Positions 34,070 through 42,210 of a DNA stretch of 64,000 nt are shown here, piece after piece. The first letter of the stretch is position 1. Every line of letters starts with the position of its first letter. Position numbers and translations under genes: made by a program. A model generated the notes under the pieces. The model saw nothing but the letters and a program-made list of their open reading frames with translations, did no database searches and had not been told where the DNA came from. This DNA comes from Burkholderia humptydooensis (GTDB lineage: Bacteria > Pseudomonadota > Gammaproteobacteria > Burkholderiales > Burkholderiaceae): the NCBI RefSeq assembly GCF_001513745.1, contig NZ_CP013380.1, positions 1,984,001 through 2,048,000 of the forward strand, read 5' to 3'.

Positions 34070-35776
34070 ATGCGCACGATCGTGGAACGCTTCGTCGAAC
34101 AGAGCCCGATGGCGATCATGGCGCGGCTCGTGCTGCAATGCGCACTGCACGACGACTGGATCGATGCCGCCGCCGACATGGACGACGCGCCGAACGGCGA
34201 GCCGATACGCGAGACGCTGTTCGCGCTCGCGGTCGACGCGTTCGCGGCGATCGCCGCGCGCACGCGCGCGCCGGGGAGCGCCGCCGCCGGCGCATCGCCC
34301 GCGCTCGGCGCGGCCGTGACGGCGCTGCACGACGGCATGAGCCGGCTGCGGGCCGGCTGGGGGCGCGCGCTCGTGAAGGACAGCGTCGAGCTGCTGCAGC
34401 CCCTCGCGGCGATGCGCGCCGAAGACCGCGCGCCCGCGGTCGGCGGCATGCGGCTGCGCGTACTCGACGGCGGCGCATGCGCGCCGCGAGCCGACGGCTG
34501 CGCCTGCGCTCGCGCCTGCGACGATCCGGCGCGCGACGCCGCCGAGCGTGCGCGGGCGCTGCCCGTCTACGATCCGGCTCTCGGCATGATCGTCGATCTG
34601 TTGCCGTACGAGCGCGGCCGCGCGCACGAGCGCGCGCTCGTCGCCGCGTTGCTCGAAACGGTCCGGGCGGGCGAGCTGTGGATCGTCGACGGCCGCTTCG
34701 ACACGGATGCGATCCTGTCGGGCTGGCCGCGCGGCGGCGGCGCGTTCATCGTGCGCGAATACGGCCGCACGCTCGCGTGCCGGCCGCTCGGCGACTGGCA
34801 TGAAGCCGGCGTGCTCGGCGACGGACGCCTCTACGAGCAGGCGGTCGGCATCGCGGGCGACGGCGGCGTGTCGGGTATGCCGGGGATGCCGGGTATGTCG
34901 GGCGTGTTCCGGCGGATCGAGTGGCGGCGCGGCGCGGGCTCGCCCTCGCACTCGCCCTCGGATTCGGGCTCGGATTCCGACTCGCTCGCGCCCGGCTCGA
35001 CGATCGCCGTGCTGACCGATCTGCCGGCCGCGCCGTTCGACGCGCGCGAGGTCGTGCAACTGTCCTGCACGCGCTGGCGCGACGCGCTGCCGCTGCCGAT
35101 CGAGCCCGTGCTCGGCGCCGCGCGGTTCGGCAACGTGCCCGCGCGCGCGGCGCAGCTCGCGCGCGGCATCGCCGCGCTCGCGTACAACGCGCTCGGCGCG
35201 ATGATGAAGGCCGTCGCCGGCGCGCTCGATCTGGACGCGCGCGATATCGAGCGTCTGCCGCCGCATATCGCGGACGGCGTCGCGGCGACCTACGCGGGGA
35301 TGATGATCGCGCTGCCGCCCGAGTGGTGGCGGCGCTACGACCGGCTGTCGGCGGCGACGCTCGGCCAGATCGTGCGGCTGCTCGCCGTGCACGTCGATCC
35401 GCGCAGCGAGCGCCGCAAGCGTCGCGACAACCGGCTGTCCGCGAAATCGCAGGCGCTGCTGCGCACGGCGACGCTCGAGCGCCTGCTGCACGACGACGGC
35501 GACGATCCCGTGGCGAACGTGTTCAGCCTGCGCACGATCGCGATGGCGACGCGCGACTTCAGCAGCAATCCGTCGAAGGCGCTGCGGCACGCGGGCGAGG
35601 CGCTCGTGATGGTCACCAAGTACAACCGGCCGATCGCGCTGCTCGTGTCGATCGACGACTGGAACCGGCTGCTCGGCGAAGTGCGCGAGACGAGCCTCAC
35701 GAGGCTGTCGTTCGACTGCGCGGACGCGACGCCGGGCGTGTGTCCGGTCGCGCTGAGCGAGTCGTCGCTGAACTAG
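34070..35776 (+). CDS. IS4-like transposase-derived protein fused to a Phd/YefM-like C-terminal domain
   Basis: 568 residues from the ATG at 34070 (a GTG immediately precedes it). Residues about 10-420 follow the IS4-family transposase layout: LRVLDGGAC (first catalytic Asp region, about 130), VYDPALGMIVDLLPYERGRAHERAL (about 165), LWIVDGRFDT (second Asp, about 206), and IADGVAATYAGMMIALPPEWW near 405-420. Where IS4 enzymes have the Y-(2)-R-(3)-E-(6)-K catalytic Glu, this one reads SCTRWRDALPLPIE, so the Glu appears lost. A low-complexity GMPGMPGM/SPSDSGSDSDS insert lies near 270-310. Residues about 482-537, with ATRDFSSNPSKAL, EALVMVTKYNRPIALLVSIDDWNRLL, match Phd/YefM antitoxin domains. I saw no terminal inverted repeats. 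It is probably domesticated. Confidence 0.6.
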   Translation: MRTIVERFVEQSPMAIMARLVLQCALHDDWIDAAADMDDAPNGEPIRETLFALAVDAFAAIAARTRAPGSAAAGASPALGAAVTALHDGMSRLRAGWGRALVKDSVELLQPLAAMRAEDRAPAVGGMRLRVLDGGACAPRADGCACARACDDPARDAAERARALPVYDPALGMIVDLLPYERGRAHERALVAALLETVRAGELWIVDGRFDTDAILSGWPRGGGAFIVREYGRTLACRPLGDWHEAGVLGDGRLYEQAVGIAGDGGVSGMPGMPGMSGVFRRIEWRRGAGSPSHSPSDSGSDSDSLAPGSTIAVLTDLPAAPFDAREVVQLSCTRWRDALPLPIEPVLGAARFGNVPARAAQLARGIAALAYNALGAMMKAVAGALDLDARDIERLPPHIADGVAATYAGMMIALPPEWWRRYDRLSAATLGQIVRLLAVHVDPRSERRKRRDNRLSAKSQALLRTATLERLLHDDGDDPVANVFSLRTIAMATRDFSSNPSKALRHAGEALVMVTKYNRPIALLVSIDDWNRLLGEVRETSLTRLSFDCADATPGVCPVALSESSLN

Positions 35777-35858
35777 CGGCGTTTCCGCGGGCGGCGTGCT
35801 GGCGGCAGTGGGCGCTCGCGCGTCGAAGCTTGCCTGCGCGCGGCGGCACGCGCCGCGT

Positions 35859-36866
35859 TCAGCCCGCGAGCCGGCGAACCCAGATCACCGCGGTCCAACT
35901 GAAGTTGCCGCTGCCGTAGCGCGCGATCAGCGTGTCGATGCGCGCGTTGATCCGGGCCGAATGCACGCGGCAATGCACGACGAAATAGCCGCTGTCGACG
36001 CCGACGGTCGACCCGTCCGGCAGCGTCGGGTTGCCGCCCTGCGCGGGCGTGAGATATTCGGCGACGTCGCCGGTGCTGACGAAGTACGCGGTCTGGCGGC
36101 GATCGACGAGCCGCTTCGCCTGGCTGCGCGAGAGCGTCGGAATCGCGGCGACGAGCACGGGCTCGGGCGCGGTGTTGACGTTGACCGTGGTCAGATCGGG
36201 CAGGATCGTCACGAACGGCGCGAGCGTCGCGATCGCGTGCGCGTCGTAGCCGGGGATGCGCGCGAGATCGTCGACGGACACGAGCTGCAGCGGCCAGCCG
36301 TCGGGCGCGTTCGTTTCGCGCAGCGAGCGCAGCATGTAGTCGGCCGTCTGCTGGGCGAGCGCGGGATCGAGCGACAGCTCGCCGAGCAGCCGCCGGTAGG
36401 CGAGCACGCCTTCGCCGCTGGTCTGCCACGGCTTGCCGGGCGCGACGCGCGACACGAGATTCGTCAGGTTCAGGCGCGCCTGCGCATCCTCGACGTGGCC
36501 GGAGATCCATGCGCGCGCGAGCTCGGCGTTGAGCGCCGCGGTGCCGGGCGGCAGCAGGTCCGCGAGCTGCACGTCGGCGAGCGGCGCGGACCACGTCTGA
36601 CCGACGACGGTGACGTTCGACGTCGCGCTTTGCGCGCGCAGCGTCGCCCGCGCCCATTCGACCGCGGCGCGCTCGACCCACATCGTCTGGGTCGCGAGAC
36701 GCTGGTTCTCGACGTCGCGCGTCGCGACCTGCTGACGCCACAGCACGCTCGCCGCGAGCGTGGCCGCCAGCGCGACGACGAGCAGCGCCGTCACGATCGC
36801 GATGCCGTGCTCGCGTCGCGCGCGCGTCGCCCCTCGCTTCTCGTATCGATCCATCGCGTGCCCCAT
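35859..36866 (-). CDS. gspK: Type II secretion minor pseudopilin GspK
   Basis: 335 residues. The prepilin-like N-terminus RREHG/IAIVTALLVVALAATLAASVLWRQQ lacks Glu+5, as is normal for GspK, the cap of the pseudopilus tip. The large domain has the family landmarks ISGHVEDAQARLNLTNLV, a DNWPL-like DGWPLQLVSVDDLARIPGYD, TTVNVNTAPEPVLVAAIP, and LVDRRQTAYFVSTGDVAEYL. The first ATG (36866) is used; a second Met four codons in is possible. It is downstream of a membrane protein on the same strand (43 bp gap) and convergent with the transposase-Phd gene. Its tip partners gspI and gspJ lie 30 kb away, and gspH is 6 kb away. Confidence 0.85.
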   Translation of the reverse strand: MGHAMDRYEKRGATRARREHGIAIVTALLVVALAATLAASVLWRQQVATRDVENQRLATQTMWVERAAVEWARATLRAQSATSNVTVVGQTWSAPLADVQLADLLPPGTAALNAELARAWISGHVEDAQARLNLTNLVSRVAPGKPWQTSGEGVLAYRRLLGELSLDPALAQQTADYMLRSLRETNAPDGWPLQLVSVDDLARIPGYDAHAIATLAPFVTILPDLTTVNVNTAPEPVLVAAIPTLSRSQAKRLVDRRQTAYFVSTGDVAEYLTPAQGGNPTLPDGSTVGVDSGYFVVHCRVHSARINARIDTLIARYGSGNFSWTAVIWVRRLAG

Positions 36867-36908
36867 CGTGGCGATTATGTGGCGATTCCGTGCCGATGCC
36901 GGCCGCGC

Positions 36909-37529
36909 TCAGCCTTCGAACGCCAGCCACGCATGCGCGATGCTCGCATGCGCGGATGACGCCACGCCGAATGTCGCCGCGAGCCCCGTCACCCAGCACG
37001 CGAGCGTCGCGGAGCGCGTGCCGCCCGTCGTGACGGCGAGCGGGCCGACGAGCCCGGCAATCGCGTGCGAGCGCCACAGCAGCAACACGAACAGCGTGCA
37101 GCCGACAGCCATCGCGACGCAGAACGCATGGAGCGCGACCGCCGAACGCCGCGTGAACGGCGCGCGGTGATGGCGCTGGTTCGTCGCGACGATCGCGGCT
37201 GCGTTCGCCACAGGCACGATCGCCATCGCGAGCATCCAGAAGAGCGGCTGGTCGCTCGACGAATTGATCAGCAGCAGCGTGCCGATCGTCCAGATCGGCG
37301 GCGCGAGCAGCGTGAGCGCGATCCATGACAGCAGTTGCCACGCGAGCCACGGTGCGCGCCAGCGCAGCGGGCGGCGCGCGGCGGCATGGCCGGCCGCGGC
37401 CGGGCGCAGCCGGCCCGGCATTGCGGTGGTGCGGGACAGGCGCACGGCGAGCCACCGTGCGAGCATCGCGGCGAATGACATGAGTTCGTCCGAGTCGTTG
37501 ACGTGCTTTCTCTTGGCGGGCTTTCTCAA
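36909..37529 (-). CDS. Hypothetical inner-membrane protein upstream of gspK
   Basis: 206 residues with four clear hydrophobic segments: WQLLSWIALTLLAPPIWTIGTLLLI, FWMLAMAIVPVANAAAIVAT, ALHAFCVAMAVGCTLFVLLLW and ATLACWVTGLAATFGVASSA. The N-terminus is Arg-rich and cytoplasmic. An internal Met at 37481 (MSFAAML) is an alternative start. I recognise no family; it is not GspL, GspM or GspN. Co-orientation with gspK and a 43-bp gap suggest one operon. On the minus strand, 37632-37664 holds a GGGAACTTTTTGTGAC sequence that weakly resembles the locus promoter element. Confidence 0.6.
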   Translation of the reverse strand: MRKPAKRKHVNDSDELMSFAAMLARWLAVRLSRTTAMPGRLRPAAAGHAAARRPLRWRAPWLAWQLLSWIALTLLAPPIWTIGTLLLINSSSDQPLFWMLAMAIVPVANAAAIVATNQRHHRAPFTRRSAVALHAFCVAMAVGCTLFVLLLWRSHAIAGLVGPLAVTTGGTRSATLACWVTGLAATFGVASSAHASIAHAWLAFEG

Positions 37530-38257
37530 TAGCTAGGACGGATCGGGCGGCCGCAAGCCGCAGGATTTCGGCGGGCGCGGTGCCGCGGCGGCATGGATCG
37601 GGCGCGTGGCCGGCGCGCGGACTCGTGCGAATCTTCAGGAGAATGTCACAAAAAGTTCCCGGTACAAACCCGACGATTGTCGGGCTGCCCGCGGGTGCGT
37701 CGCGATCGCGCGCGCCGCCGACGATCCGTGCCGGCCGGGCAGACGATATGCACACGAAACGGGGCTCAGCACAGTCATGCGCAACGTCCTCGCCAACGAC
37801 GCGGGGTATCCGCTGCGCGCGCATTGCGGGTCGTGCTCGATCGGCCGCGCCGTTTCATGGGCGCAGCCGAGGGGCGACATGCGCGCCGCTCGCACGCCTG
37901 CGGCGTCGAGTCGGCCGTCGCACGCAAAAAGGTTGCGGCAATGCGCGCTTCGTTCCGTCTAGGTAGATGAGCGTTGCATCGAGCGTGTCGCGCGCGGTGC
38001 CGCTCGCGATCGACGCTCGCGCGGCCGCTGCGGGTTTTTCGCTTTCGTTTCGTCCTTTCCGGTGAGACGCCGCTTGTCGCGCCGGAGCGCATCTCGCCGT
38101 CGATGCCAACCGGCGCTGTTCGTCGGCGCTCGGGGTGCGCGGGACATGATCAGGATGGCGAAGTAAGAGTCATCGAAATGAAACACGTATTTGATAGCGG
38201 GCGAGCGGGTGACGCTGTTCGCGCCGTTGCGATCCGGAACAAAAAGGGGAATGGCGC
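37530..38257. other. 728-bp divergent intergenic region before tpsB
   Basis: No convincing gene: several short overlapping frames exist on both strands but none has a recognisable motif. It contains the weak minus-strand element at 37632-37664, an imperfect hairpin CCCGAC-GATT-GTCGGG at 37669-37684, and a more AT-rich tail at about 38160-38210 with GAGTCAT-CGAA-ATGAAAC, a poor PhoB-box-like pair. A ribosome binding site (AAAAAGGGGA) precedes tpsB. It probably carries the promoters for both the gspK and tpsB operons. Confidence 0.4.
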
Positions 38258-39913
38258 ATGCCGCCGAGAGTAGACCGTAAGTCACGCGAGCCAAGGCGGT
38301 TGATGCGCCGACGCCTGACCAGCGTCGTGCTGGCCGGGGGGCTGAGCGTCGCGCCCGTCGCCCGCGCGCTGGAGGCCGCCGCCGCGCCGGCCGCGAACGC
38401 GGCCTCGACGGCGCCGCAGACGTTCGACGTCAACGCATTCATCGTGCGCGGCAACACGATGTTGCAGGCGATCGAGATCGAGAAGGCCGTCTATCCGTTC
38501 GAAGGGCCGGGCAGAACGCTCGCCGACGTGAACGCGGCTCGCGACGCGCTGCAGAAGGTCTATCAGGATCGCGGCTATCAATCGGTCGTCGTCGAATTGC
38601 CGCAGCAGCAGGTGAAAAACGGCGTGATCCTGCTGCAGGTGGTCGAGACGAAGGTCGGCCGGTTGCGCGTCGACGGCGCGAAGTACCACTCGCCGCAGCA
38701 CATCCGTGACGCGGTGCCCGCGCTCGCCGAAGGCGCGGTGCCCGACTTCAGCCAGGCGCAGCAGCAGCTCACCGAGCTCAATCGCTCGGCCGACCGGCAG
38801 GTGATTCCCGTGCTCAAGCCGGGGACGATGCCGCAGACCGTCGACGTCGACCTGAAGGTCGACGATCACCGCCCGCTGCACGGCACGCTCGAGCTGAACA
38901 ACGACAACAGCCCCGGCACGTCCACGCTGCGCACGAGCGCGAACCTCAGCTACTCGAACCTGTGGCAGCTCGGCCACGTGATGTCGGCCACCTATGTGAT
39001 CGCGCCGCAGCACCCGAACGACGCGCGCGTCTACGCGTTTTCGTACCTCGCGCCGATCCGGGATTCGCGCTGGAGCTTCCTCGCGACCGTCGTCCACTCG
39101 GACAGCAACGTGGCGTCGGTCAGCGGCATGAACGTGCTCGGCAAGGGCACGACATACGGCTTCACCGCGATCTACGCGCTGCCGGCGACGGATACCTACG
39201 CGCAGTCCGTCAGCATCGAGATCGACCGCAAGCATTACGACGAAAACGTGATGTTCGGCCGCCAGACGTCGACGGCGCCGCTGACCTACGTGCCCGTGAC
39301 GTTCTCCTACAACGGCCAGTTGAGCCTGAAGCAGTCGCAGACGTCGTTCCTGGCATCGCTCACGACGAACATCCGCGGCATCGGCAGCGACTGGGGCGCA
39401 TGGGACAACAAGCGCTACAACGCGACGCCGGATTTCGTCTACGGCAAGTTCGACCTCAATCACACGCAGCGCTTCGCGAACGACATGCAGGCCAATGCGC
39501 ACGTGAGCGCGCAGCTCTCGAACTCGCCGCTCGTGTCGAGCGAGCAGTTCGCGGCAGGCGGGATGAACAGCGTGCGCGGCTACATGCAGGCGGAGGACAC
39601 GGCCGATAGCGGCGTGATCGGCTCGCTCGAGCTGCGCAGCCCATCGCTCGCGAAATGGCTGGGCGGCGCGGTCGGCAGCCGCGTGAACGAGTGGCGCTTC
39701 CACGCGTTCGTCGACGCGGCGCATCTGTGGTTGCTGAGCCCGCAGGCGGAACAGACGTCGCGCTTCAATCTGCTGAGCGTCGGCGTCGGCACGCGGCTGC
39801 AGTTGCTCAAGTACGCGAGCGCGGATTTCGAGGCGGGATGGCCGCTGAAGGCGGGGGTCTATACGCGGCGCTACAGCCCGCGGTTCGATTTCTACGTTCG
39901 GCTGGGGTTCTGA
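38258..39913 (+). CDS. Two-partner-secretion outer-membrane transporter (TpsB, FhaC/ShlB family, PdtB-like)
   Basis: 551 residues. An N-terminal signal lies near residues 20-40 (LTSVVLAGGLSVAPVARA). A POTRA domain starts near 50 (FDVNAFIVRGNTMLQ, then DVNAARDALQKVYQDRGYQSVVVELPQQ), and a second spans about 130-205. The 16-strand beta-barrel begins near HRPLHGTLELNNDNSPGTSTLRTSANLSYSNLW. The conserved barrel motif SVRGY is near residue 438, and the protein ends in the outer-membrane signature FDFYVRLGF. It exports the TPS-domain protein at 12.8-25.6 kb. The two genes are 12.6 kb apart, which is unusual for a TPS pair. It heads a long same-strand run of genes with exbB, exbD and tonB next. Confidence 0.9.
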   Translation: MPPRVDRKSREPRRLMRRRLTSVVLAGGLSVAPVARALEAAAAPAANAASTAPQTFDVNAFIVRGNTMLQAIEIEKAVYPFEGPGRTLADVNAARDALQKVYQDRGYQSVVVELPQQQVKNGVILLQVVETKVGRLRVDGAKYHSPQHIRDAVPALAEGAVPDFSQAQQQLTELNRSADRQVIPVLKPGTMPQTVDVDLKVDDHRPLHGTLELNNDNSPGTSTLRTSANLSYSNLWQLGHVMSATYVIAPQHPNDARVYAFSYLAPIRDSRWSFLATVVHSDSNVASVSGMNVLGKGTTYGFTAIYALPATDTYAQSVSIEIDRKHYDENVMFGRQTSTAPLTYVPVTFSYNGQLSLKQSQTSFLASLTTNIRGIGSDWGAWDNKRYNATPDFVYGKFDLNHTQRFANDMQANAHVSAQLSNSPLVSSEQFAAGGMNSVRGYMQAEDTADSGVIGSLELRSPSLAKWLGGAVGSRVNEWRFHAFVDAAHLWLLSPQAEQTSRFNLLSVGVGTRLQLLKYASADFEAGWPLKAGVYTRRYSPRFDFYVRLGF

Positions 39914-39978
39914 CGGATTTTCTTTTCGTGCCGGGGCGGCGCGACGTGCGCAACGCCCGCACATTCGGGGAGTGGATC

Positions 39979-41775
39979 GTGAAGCGAGTCTTGTTTTTCC
40001 TGTTGGCGGTGATGCTCGGCGCGCTGCCCGGCGTCGCGAGCGCATGGTGGCAGAGCGACTGGTCGTACCGCAAGTCGATCACGATCGACGCGAGCGCCAA
40101 GGGCGCGAACCTCACGGAGTCGGCCGGCCGCGTGCCGCTGCTGATCCGTCTGCATTCGGGCAATTTCCAGTTCGACGGGCTGGCCGACAACGGCGCCGAC
40201 ATCCGCTTCGTCGGATCGGACGACAAGACGCCGCTGAACTTCCACATCGAACAGTACGATCCGGTGCTCGGCGTCGCGCTGATCTGGGTCGACATCCCGA
40301 AGATGCCCGCGGGCGCCGCCGAGTCGATCTGGATGTACTACGGCAACAAGAAGGCGCCGGACGGCGGCAAGCCGGCCGAGACGTTCGACGCCGACTACAC
40401 GCTCGTCTATCACTTCAACGGCGCGGCGGGCGCGCCGCCGAAGGACGCGACGGCCTACGGCAACAACGCGCAGAACGCGTCGTTCAGCACGATCGAGGAC
40501 GGCATCGTCGGCAAGGGCGCGCGGTTCGACGGCAACGGTTCGCTGACGCTGCCGGCGAGCCCGTCGCTGAATGTCGCCGCGGGCGCGGGCTTCACGTTCA
40601 GCGCATGGGTGAAGCCGTCGGCGCTCGCGCCCAACGCGCTGCTCTACAGCCGCCGCGACGGCGCGAACGCGCTGCTGATCGGTCTCGACAACGGCGTGCC
40701 GTTCGCGCAGATCGACGGCGGCGCCGCGCCGGCGCGCACGCCGGCCGCGCCGCCCGTCGGCGCGAATCAGTGGACGCATCTCGCGGTGACGGCCGACGGC
40801 AGGAACCTTACCGTCTACGTGAACGGCAAGCAGGTGGCGCAAGCGGCGGCGGCGCTGCCCGCGCTGTCGGGCGCGGCCGCGATCGGCGCGGACGTGGCCG
40901 GCGCGCCGGCCGGCTTCGCCGGGTACGCGGGGGCGCTCGACGAGCTCCGGCTGTCGAGGCTCGCGCGCTCGCCGCAGGCCATCGCGGTCGACGCGCTGGC
41001 GCAAGGCTCCGAATCGAAGCTTCTCGCGTACGGCGCCGACGAGAAGCAGTCCGGCTTCGGCTTCGGCTATTTCGGCGTGATCGTCCAGTCGGTGACGGTC
41101 GACGCATGGGTCGTGATCACGGTCCTGCTCGCGATGGCGGCCATCTCGTGGTTCGTGATGTGGACGAAGGCGCGCTACGTCGGCGCCGTCGATCGCGCGA
41201 ACGGCTACTTCGTCCAGCGCTTTCGAGAGGTCGCGGGCCGGCATCTCGTCGGTCTCGCGCACGTCGACGCGCGCTCGGACGAAGGGCGCCGGCTCGCGCA
41301 ATCGTCGCTGTATCGCCTGTATCGCGCGGGCGTCGACGAGATCCACAGCCGCGTCGACGACAACGGCCGCACGGTGATCACGACGGAATCGATCGAGGCG
41401 ATCCGCGCGTCGATGGACGCGACGCTCGTGCGCGAGAACCAGCGGCTGTCGAAATCGATGGTGCTGCTGACGATCGCGATCTCGGGCGGCCCGTTCCTCG
41501 GCCTGCTCGGCACCGTGGTCGGCGTGATGATCACGTTCGCCGCGATCGCGGCGGCGGGCGACGTGAACGTGAACGCGATCGCGCCGGGCATCGCGGCCGC
41601 GCTGCTCGCGACGGTGACGGGCCTGTTCGTCGCGATCCCGGCGCTCTTCGGCTACAACTATCTGCTGATCCGCAACAAGAACGTGACCGCGAACATGCAG
41701 GTGTTCGTCGACGAGTTCGTCACGCGCCTCGCGGAGGCGCATCGCAATCCGGACCACGCGCTGGCGGCGGATTGA
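39979..41775 (+). CDS. ExbB/TolQ-type proton channel with DUF2341 and LamG-like periplasmic domains
   Basis: 598 residues from the GTG at 39979, with GGGGAG 6 nt before it. A signal peptide (VLFFLLAVMLGALPGVASA) precedes a DUF2341 domain at about residues 25-145 (WWQSDWSYRKSITID, then PLLIRLHSGNFQF, DIRFVGSDDKTPLNFHIE, SIWMYYGN). A LamG/concanavalin-like domain spans about 150-340 (FTFSAWVKP, NQWTHLAVTADGRNLTVYVNGKQV, GALDELRLS). The last 230 residues are the MotA/TolQ/ExbB channel: VTVDAWVVITVLLAMAAISWFVMW, then LTIAISGGPFLGLLGTVVGVMITF and IAPGIAAALLATVTGLFVAIPALFGYN. It works with ExbD and TonB just downstream. The ectodomain could sense or bind glycans, which is an inference. Confidence 0.88.
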   Translation: MKRVLFFLLAVMLGALPGVASAWWQSDWSYRKSITIDASAKGANLTESAGRVPLLIRLHSGNFQFDGLADNGADIRFVGSDDKTPLNFHIEQYDPVLGVALIWVDIPKMPAGAAESIWMYYGNKKAPDGGKPAETFDADYTLVYHFNGAAGAPPKDATAYGNNAQNASFSTIEDGIVGKGARFDGNGSLTLPASPSLNVAAGAGFTFSAWVKPSALAPNALLYSRRDGANALLIGLDNGVPFAQIDGGAAPARTPAAPPVGANQWTHLAVTADGRNLTVYVNGKQVAQAAAALPALSGAAAIGADVAGAPAGFAGYAGALDELRLSRLARSPQAIAVDALAQGSESKLLAYGADEKQSGFGFGYFGVIVQSVTVDAWVVITVLLAMAAISWFVMWTKARYVGAVDRANGYFVQRFREVAGRHLVGLAHVDARSDEGRRLAQSSLYRLYRAGVDEIHSRVDDNGRTVITTESIEAIRASMDATLVRENQRLSKSMVLLTIAISGGPFLGLLGTVVGVMITFAAIAAAGDVNVNAIAPGIAAALLATVTGLFVAIPALFGYNYLLIRNKNVTANMQVFVDEFVTRLAEAHRNPDHALAAD

Positions 41776-41790
41776 ACGGGGGAACGCGCG

Positions 41791-42201
41791 ATGCAAGTAC
41801 AGGACGACGACAAGCCATACGACGACATCAACATCACGCCGATGCTCGATCTGGCATACGTGCTGCTAGTGATTTTCATCATCATGACGACCGCGTCGGT
41901 GCAGGGGATCAAGGTCGATCTGCCGAAGGCGAGCTCGTCCGCGAGCCTCGCGAAGCCGAAGACGAAGGCGATCACGGTCGCGGACTCGGGGCAGATCTTT
42001 CTCGACGCATACCCGGTGACGATGGACGAGCTCGAAGCGCGCCTGCGCACCGAGAAGGCGGCCAGCCCCGAATTCCCGATCGTGCTGAAGGGCGACGCCG
42101 CCGTGCAGTACCAGAAGGTCATGGACGTGCTCGATCTGCTGCGGCGCCTCGATCTGTCGCAGGTCGGTCTCGTGACCGGCAAGGCGAAGCAGGGCGGCTA
42201 G
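41791..42201 (+). CDS. exbD: ExbD/TolR-type proton channel subunit
   Basis: 136 residues. After a short cytoplasmic N-terminus (DDINITPMLDLAYVLLVIFIIMTTASV) there is a single transmembrane helix holding the essential Asp (residue 20). The periplasmic domain with KVDLPKAS, ITVADSGQIFLDAYPVTMDELEARL and VLKGDAAVQYQKVMDVLDLLRRL is standard for ExbD. The gene starts 15 bp after exbB and precedes tonB by 9 bp. With ExbB it converts proton-motive force into TonB movement. P. aeruginosa has a comparable ExbB2/ExbD2 pair beside pdtB (from memory). Confidence 0.92.
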   Translation: MQVQDDDKPYDDINITPMLDLAYVLLVIFIIMTTASVQGIKVDLPKASSSASLAKPKTKAITVADSGQIFLDAYPVTMDELEARLRTEKAASPEFPIVLKGDAAVQYQKVMDVLDLLRRLDLSQVGLVTGKAKQGG

Positions 42202-42210
42202 GGACGCGCG

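Noticed and set aside
34070..35776. An intact insertion sequence
   Set aside because: I saw no terminal inverted repeats or target duplication, the catalytic Glu motif is missing, and an extra C-terminal domain is present.
38160..38210. A sixth copy of the shared promoter element before tpsB
   Set aside because: GTCAT-CGAA-ATGAAAC has the 11-nt spacing but lacks the upstream GGTCCGTAAC block at the right distance; similarity is too weak.
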